9,722 nt of DNA from an uncultured Propionibacteriaceae bacterium (GTDB taxonomy: Bacteria; Actinomycetota; Actinomycetes; Propionibacteriales; Propionibacteriaceae), in assembly GCA_936941515.1 (NCBI GenBank), contig CAKZJI010000366.1:1-9722 (forward strand), in the 5' to 3' direction. A model generated the notes under the pieces. The model made no database searches. It worked only from the letters and a program-made list of their open reading frames with translations, and was not told the DNA's origin. A program made the position numbers and the translations under genes. Positions 6,304 through 9,722 of the stretch are shown piece by piece; the first letter of the stretch is position 1, and every line of letters begins with the position of its first letter.

Positions 6304-6336
6304 CACGTGAGTTTACCCAGTGGCTACGCTTGGGCC
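6304..6336. promoter_or_regulatory. Overlapping divergent leaderless promoters of recO and uppS
   Basis: The 33-bp gap between the two GTG starts holds two actinobacterial-type -10 elements. TAAACT on the minus strand (6315-6310) is six bases before the recO GTG at 6303. TACGCT on the plus strand (6325-6330) is six bases before the uppS GTG at 6337. Neither start has a Shine-Dalgarno sequence. The geometry places each transcription start on or next to the start codon. No convincing -35 was found for either; each would lie in the other gene's -10/start region. Confidence 0.55.
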
Positions 6337-7095
6337 GTGTCATATCGCGATCCAACGCCGCACCCATCCGGCGCCCGTCCGCCGTCGATCCCCGGGACGA
6401 AGCTACCACGCCACGTCGCCATCGTGATGGATGGCAATGGTCGCTGGGCCAAAGCCCGAGGCCTGAGGCGCACAGAGGGTCATGCACGGGGGGAGGCCGC
6501 CCTGCTCGATGTGATTCACGGCGCCCTCGAATTGGGCATCCCCTACCTGTCCGCCTACGCTTTCTCCACCGAGAACTGGAAGCGCTCCCCAGATGAGGTC
6601 CGCTGGCTGATGGGTTTCAACCGAGACGTCATCCACCGGCGTCGGGACGAACTGAATGCAATGGGCGTTCGCATCCGCTGGGCCGGTCGTCGCCCACGGC
6701 TGTGGAGGTCAGTGATCCGTGAGCTTGAGGAAGCCGAGCGGCAGAGCCGCGACAACTCGAAACTGACGCTGCAGTTCTGCGTCAACTACGGTGGTCGAGC
6801 CGAGATCGTGGATGCCGCCAGAGAGATCGCCCGCTTGGCCAGCGAGGGCAGGCTCGACCCAGACAGGCTGACTGAGGAGAGGTTTCGCCGGTTCCTGGAC
6901 GAGCCCGAGATCCCCGATGTGGATCTGTTCATCCGTTCGTCCGGCGAGCAGCGAACATCAAACTTCCTGCTGTGGCAGTCAGCCTACGCAGAGTTCATCT
7001 TCCTGGATCGGCTGTGGCCAGAGTTCGACCGCCGCGATCTGTGGGCGGCGGTCGAACAGTTCGTCACCCGGGAACGCCGTTTCGGCACTGCCTGA
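6337..7095 (+). CDS. uppS: Isoprenyl (undecaprenyl/decaprenyl) diphosphate synthase
   Basis: A cis-prenyltransferase that condenses isopentenyl diphosphate onto an allylic primer to make the polyprenyl carrier lipid for peptidoglycan and other wall polymers; cytoplasmic, membrane-associated. The 252 residues cover the whole family. [17 protein letters not shown] (26-42) contains the catalytic aspartate D32 and the diphosphate-binding [20 protein letters not shown] and the C-terminal [17 protein letters not shown] region (about 198-214) carry the conserved substrate and magnesium ligands. The start is a GTG with no ribosome-binding site but a TACGCT -10 six bases before it. The open frame extends far upstream, but there it is antisense to recO. 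The first 23 residues are proline-rich and variable, as is common in actinobacterial homologues. Chain length cannot be read from sequence alone. Its TGA directly abuts the stop codon of the convergent gene. Confidence 0.94.
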   Translation: MSYRDPTPHPSGARPPSIPGTKLPRHVAIVMDGNGRWAKARGLRRTEGHARGEAALLDVIHGALELGIPYLSAYAFSTENWKRSPDEVRWLMGFNRDVIHRRRDELNAMGVRIRWAGRRPRLWRSVIRELEEAERQSRDNSKLTLQFCVNYGGRAEIVDAAREIARLASEGRLDPDRLTEERFRRFLDEPEIPDVDLFIRSSGEQRTSNFLLWQSAYAEFIFLDRLWPEFDRRDLWAAVEQFVTRERRFGTA

Positions 7096-8001
7096 CTAGA
7101 AGAGCACAGTGGAGAGGCGACGGCGGGCCGAGAGCACCTCAGGGGCTGTGCGGCCAGCCACCTCGAACAGCTCAAGCAGCCGGACTCTGATGGTCTCACG
7201 TTCTTCCGCCCCGGTTTCGGCTGCCAGTCCCAGCAGACGGTCAAAGGCAGCCGCATAGTCACCTTGAATTGTTTCGAGGTCAGCGGCGTCAAGTTGAGCG
7301 TTCAGGTCCTGCGGCCGGGCTACTGCCGCCGCCACGATGGCTGCCCCGTCGAAGTCAGCAGACCGCGTCAAAAGCGCAGCCTGAGCACGTCCCGCCAGTG
7401 CCTCCGGGTCGCCAGGGGCTGCGGCAAGCAGGGCGTCGAATTCCTTCACCGCCTTGGCGAAGTCCCCAGCAGCCAGCGCCTCATCCGCCTTCTCGAAACG
7501 CGGATCAGCCTTCTGTTGCGCATTGGCTGGCTCCACAGCTGAACCAGTGGGTTGCGCCCGACCAGTCAGCCCATTGGCGACCGCCAGCTGACCCACCTGA
7601 TCCAGGATGGCCGAGATGTCCGCCTTGTCCCGAGTTCCCTGGAACAGTGGGGCCGCCTGACCCGCAATCAGTGCCAGCACCGTCGGCACCGCGGCAATCC
7701 CGAGAGCCTGGGCCACAGCTGGTTCGCTGTCCACATTGACCCGGGCCAGCAGAAATCGTCCCCCAGCGGCATTCACCAGCTCACTCAACGCAGCAGAGAC
7801 CGCAGTCCCCTCGGCTGCCCGGGGGGAATGGAACTCCACGATGACGGGGTACTGCATGGAGTGGCCGACGAGCTCCTGGAATCCGGCCTCGTTCACCTCT
7901 GTGACGTAGCTTTCTCCTCCCGGAGCGGCGGCCGGAGACTGCCCAGCAGTGAGTGAGGACAGGTCAACCGCGCCGGGGCGTGAAAAATTCGGGTTCGTCA
8001 T
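7096..8001 (-). CDS. Thioredoxin-fold/TPR protein lacking CXXC (YbbN/CnoX-like)
   Basis: A 301-residue cytoplasmic protein. After a low-complexity N-terminus (1-30), residues 31-140 form a thioredoxin fold: strand YPVIVEFHSP, strand GRFLLARVNVDSEPAVAQALGI, then the cis-proline loop AVPTVL (P106). The redox CXXC is absent; the equivalent stretch reads SPRAAEG (59-65), so dithiol chemistry is not expected. A linker (145-165) leads to TPR-like helices (about 167-300), as in EALAAGDFAKAVKEFDALLAAAPGDPEALAGRAQAALL. This architecture matches YbbN/CnoX-type proteins, which act in E. coli as holdases or co-chaperones. Applying that role here is inference. The start is ATG at 7999-8001 (MTNPNF). An upstream in-frame ATG would overlap pgm and lacks support. 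No clear ribosome-binding site precedes it, whereas a promoter ends six bases upstream. It diverges from pgm by 57 bp. Confidence 0.85.
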   Translation of the reverse strand: MTNPNFSRPGAVDLSSLTAGQSPAAAPGGESYVTEVNEAGFQELVGHSMQYPVIVEFHSPRAAEGTAVSAALSELVNAAGGRFLLARVNVDSEPAVAQALGIAAVPTVLALIAGQAAPLFQGTRDKADISAILDQVGQLAVANGLTGRAQPTGSAVEPANAQQKADPRFEKADEALAAGDFAKAVKEFDALLAAAPGDPEALAGRAQAALLTRSADFDGAAIVAAAVARPQDLNAQLDAADLETIQGDYAAAFDRLLGLAAETGAEERETIRVRLLELFEVAGRTAPEVLSARRRLSTVLF

Positions 8002-8007
8002 GCTCTC

Positions 8008-8037
8008 AATCTTGGCGGGCACTCCCAGATCGGACAA
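8008..8037 (-). promoter_or_regulatory. Promoter of the thioredoxin-like gene, possibly leaderless
   Basis: On the minus strand, TTGTCC (8037-8032) and AAGATT (8013-8008) are separated by 18 bp, with the ATG six bases after the -10. The -35 resembles that of the alpha-galactosidase promoter (TTGTCG, also an 18-bp spacer). The -10 lacks the usual initial T. The spacing to the start codon equals that of recO and uppS, suggesting a leaderless or nearly leaderless message. Confidence 0.4.
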
Positions 8038-8058
8038 CTGGGATGAAAGGATGGCTCC

Positions 8059-9690
8059 ATGGCACATGAGCGAGCTGGCCTAGTAGCCCTGGAAACTGAC
8101 CTCATCGACGTTGAGGCCGTCTTGGCGGCCTATTACGATTTGACCCCCGATCCCAGAAACCCAGACCAGAAGGTGGTGTTCGGAACGTCGGGCCACCGCG
8201 GCTCAAGTCTCGACACAGCCTTCAACGACCTGCACATCGCAGCCACCACGCAGGCGATCGTGGAGTACCGCGCTTCGCAGGGAGTCCGCGGCCCGCTGTT
8301 CATCGGGAAGGACACCCATGCGTTGTCCCTCCCTGCTTGGCAAACCGCCATGGAGGTGCTGGTCGCGTGCGATGTTCCCGTCTTCGCAGAGCGGGAGGAT
8401 GAATACACTCCGACTCCCGCGGTGTCGCGCGCAATCATCCGCTATAACCGCGAGCATCCCGAGCAGGTCGCCGACGGGATTGTGGTGACCCCCTCACACA
8501 ATCCTCCTCGTGACGGTGGCTTCAAGTACAACCCACCGCACGGTGGCCCTGCTGACACGGATGCCACCGCTTGGATCGCCTCTCGCGCGAATGAGCTGAT
8601 GGCGACACCCTCCGACATCCGTCGGACACCCTACGAGGCTGCGGCCCCCAGGGTGATGCGATTCGACTATCGGAGCCCATACTGCGCCGAGCTGGCCACT
8701 GCCCTGGATCTGGGGGCGATCGCCGCAGCAGGCGTGCGGATCGGCGCCGACCCCTTGGGTGGGGCCTCTGTTCAATACTGGCAGCACCTCGCAGAAACCA
8801 CTGACCTGGATCTGACGGTCGTGAATCCGGTTGTGGATCCGACGTGGCGATTCATGACCCTCGATACCGACGGCAAGATCCGCATGGACTGCTCCTCCCC
8901 GAATTCGATGGCCTCCCTGGTGGCAAACCGCGACAAGTACGACATCGCGACGGGAAACGATGCAGACTCGGATCGTCATGGGATCGTCACCCCAGATTTC
9001 GGCCTGATGAACCCGAATGCCTTCCTGGCGGTCTCCATCGACTACCTCTTCTCGCACCGGCCAGGCTGGTCCAAGAGTGCAGGGGTCGGCAAGACCCTGG
9101 TCTCCTCCTCCATCATCGACAGGGTAGCCGCTCGGCTGGGGCGCCGTCTCGTGGAGGTTCCCGTCGGCTTCAAGTGGTTTGTTCCCGGCCTGACCGACTC
9201 ATCTCTCGGTTTCGGTGGTGAGGAGTCTGCCGGGGCGAGCTTCCTGGATCAGGCGGGCCGCACCTGGACCACCGACAAAGACGGCATTCTGCTGGCGTTG
9301 CTGGCCAGCGAGATCCTGGCCGTCACAGGACGTTCTCCAAGCCAGCATTACGCCACTCTTGAACAGGATTTCGGGACGTCTTTCTACGCCCGCATCGACG
9401 CGGAGGCAAACCGTGAACAGAAGGCACGGCTCACTGCATTGGCCTCCTCTGATGTGGCGGCGAGAGAACTCGCAGGTGAGCCCATCACAGCTGTCCTGAC
9501 CGATGCCCCCGGCAACGGGGCCGCGATCGGCGGGATCAAGGTCACCACCGACTCAGGCTGGTTTGCGGCACGACCATCCGGCACGGAGGATAAGTACAAG
9601 ATCTACGCCGAATCCTTCAAGGGCGAGGACCACGTGAAGCAGGTGCAAAAGGAGGCCAAAGCGCTCGTCGCAGACGTGCTGGGGCAGTAG
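8059..9690 (+). CDS. pgm: Phosphoglucomutase (alpha-D-glucose-1,6-bisphosphate-dependent)
   Basis: Interconverts glucose 1-phosphate and glucose 6-phosphate, linking glycolysis to glycogen, trehalose and cell-wall sugar nucleotides; cytoplasmic. It could also take up galactose-derived glucose 1-phosphate generated after alpha-galactosidase action (inference). The 543 residues match the bacterial alpha-phosphohexomutase family (about 545). VVFGTSGHRGSS (39-50) is the N-terminal phosphate loop. TPSHNPPRDGG has the phospho-acceptor serine S146. TGNDADSDRHG supplies the magnesium ligands D301, D303 and D305. GGEESAG (386-392) is the sugar-specificity loop, and ARPSGTEDKYKIYAESF near the C-terminus is the phosphate-binding loop. 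All catalytic elements are present. The start is ATG 8059-8061 with GAAAGG (8045-8050) eight bases upstream; the ATG at 8051 is out of frame and quickly stopped. Confidence 0.95.
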   Translation: MAHERAGLVALETDLIDVEAVLAAYYDLTPDPRNPDQKVVFGTSGHRGSSLDTAFNDLHIAATTQAIVEYRASQGVRGPLFIGKDTHALSLPAWQTAMEVLVACDVPVFAEREDEYTPTPAVSRAIIRYNREHPEQVADGIVVTPSHNPPRDGGFKYNPPHGGPADTDATAWIASRANELMATPSDIRRTPYEAAAPRVMRFDYRSPYCAELATALDLGAIAAAGVRIGADPLGGASVQYWQHLAETTDLDLTVVNPVVDPTWRFMTLDTDGKIRMDCSSPNSMASLVANRDKYDIATGNDADSDRHGIVTPDFGLMNPNAFLAVSIDYLFSHRPGWSKSAGVGKTLVSSSIIDRVAARLGRRLVEVPVGFKWFVPGLTDSSLGFGGEESAGASFLDQAGRTWTTDKDGILLALLASEILAVTGRSPSQHYATLEQDFGTSFYARIDAEANREQKARLTALASSDVAARELAGEPITAVLTDAPGNGAAIGGIKVTTDSGWFAARPSGTEDKYKIYAESFKGEDHVKQVQKEAKALVADVLGQ

Positions 9691-9695
9691 TGGGC

Positions 9696-9722
9696 TAGTG
9701 TTCCAAGGGTGAGCACTACAAC
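9696..9722 (+). CDS. Probable start of a further gene (partial, runs off right edge)
   Basis: TAGTGT (9696-9701), a TANNNT -10, is followed after seven bases by GTG (9709-9711), then AGC ACT ACA (V/M-S-T-T). The pattern matches the leaderless-looking starts of recO and uppS. Only four codons are visible, so neither the gene nor its function can be identified, and a chance match is quite possible. The pgm stop is 18 bases before the GTG, with no terminator visible between. Confidence 0.3.

Noticed and set aside
5983..6336. Upstream extension of the uppS frame
   Set aside because: This part is antisense to recO and adds 118 residues without UppS homology. The GTG at 6337 with its -10 element and the family N-terminus fits better.
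8002..8067. Longer N-terminus for the thioredoxin-like protein beginning at 8067
   Set aside because: It would overlap the pgm start codon and its ribosome-binding site and cover the TTGTCC/AAGATT promoter. The ATG at 8001 begins a more plausible N-terminus.
1..9722. Search for tRNA genes, CRISPR repeats, insertion-sequence ends, transposase or defence genes
   Set aside because: No cloverleaf-like pattern, regularly spaced repeats, terminal inverted repeats or recognisable transposase, nuclease or toxin motif was found by eye. The breaks near 1050 and 1270 show no mobile-element signature.

Overview
The window is high-GC bacterial DNA. From about position 1270 to the right end it reads as one coherent actinobacterial chromosome segment. 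Protein style, start-codon use (ATG and GTG), TANNNT -10 elements and the zur/recO/uppS neighbourhood all fit Actinobacteria. A member of the Propionibacteriaceae is my best guess, by inference only. The left 1.3 kb looks like foreign or wrongly joined DNA.

Left end (1-1270). A short C-terminal tail of an unidentified gene (stop at 77-79) is followed by a small hairpin and about 500 bases with no recognisable gene. Next comes the N-terminal three quarters of a LysE/RhtB-type amino-acid exporter of proteobacterial flavour. Near 1050 it runs in frame into about 70 codons from the middle of an NAD(P)-dependent malic enzyme. That fragment breaks near 1258-1274, where an oppositely oriented ROK-family repressor gene is cut off at its 3' end. 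Two abrupt joins within 220 bases indicate a composite, either an assembly chimera or a recombination scar.

Sugar module (1265-4500). A ROK repressor (5' end intact) lies downstream of, and on the same strand as, a complete cytoplasmic GH36 alpha-galactosidase. Each gene has its own candidate operator. A pair of CG-centred 12-bp imperfect palindromes sits in front of the ROK gene. A perfect AT-rich dyad sits at the predicted transcription start of the alpha-galactosidase, just downstream of a recognisable promoter.

Housekeeping block (4498-9722). Six genes in a row alternate strand: a small ABM-domain protein (-), the zinc-responsive Fur-family repressor Zur (+), DNA-repair protein RecO (-), undecaprenyl-type diphosphate synthase UppS (+), a thioredoxin-fold/TPR protein without the CXXC motif (-), and phosphoglucomutase Pgm (+). 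A new gene probably starts at the right edge. Alternation leaves very little intergenic DNA. recO and uppS diverge across 33 bp, and both look leaderless (TANNNT, 6 nt, GTG). uppS and the thioredoxin-like gene converge with their stop codons touching. A candidate Zur box lies over the -10 of the ABM gene, next to zur.

No RNA gene, CRISPR array, intact mobile element or recognisable defence system was seen. The regulatory architecture and the composite left end are the points of most interest.
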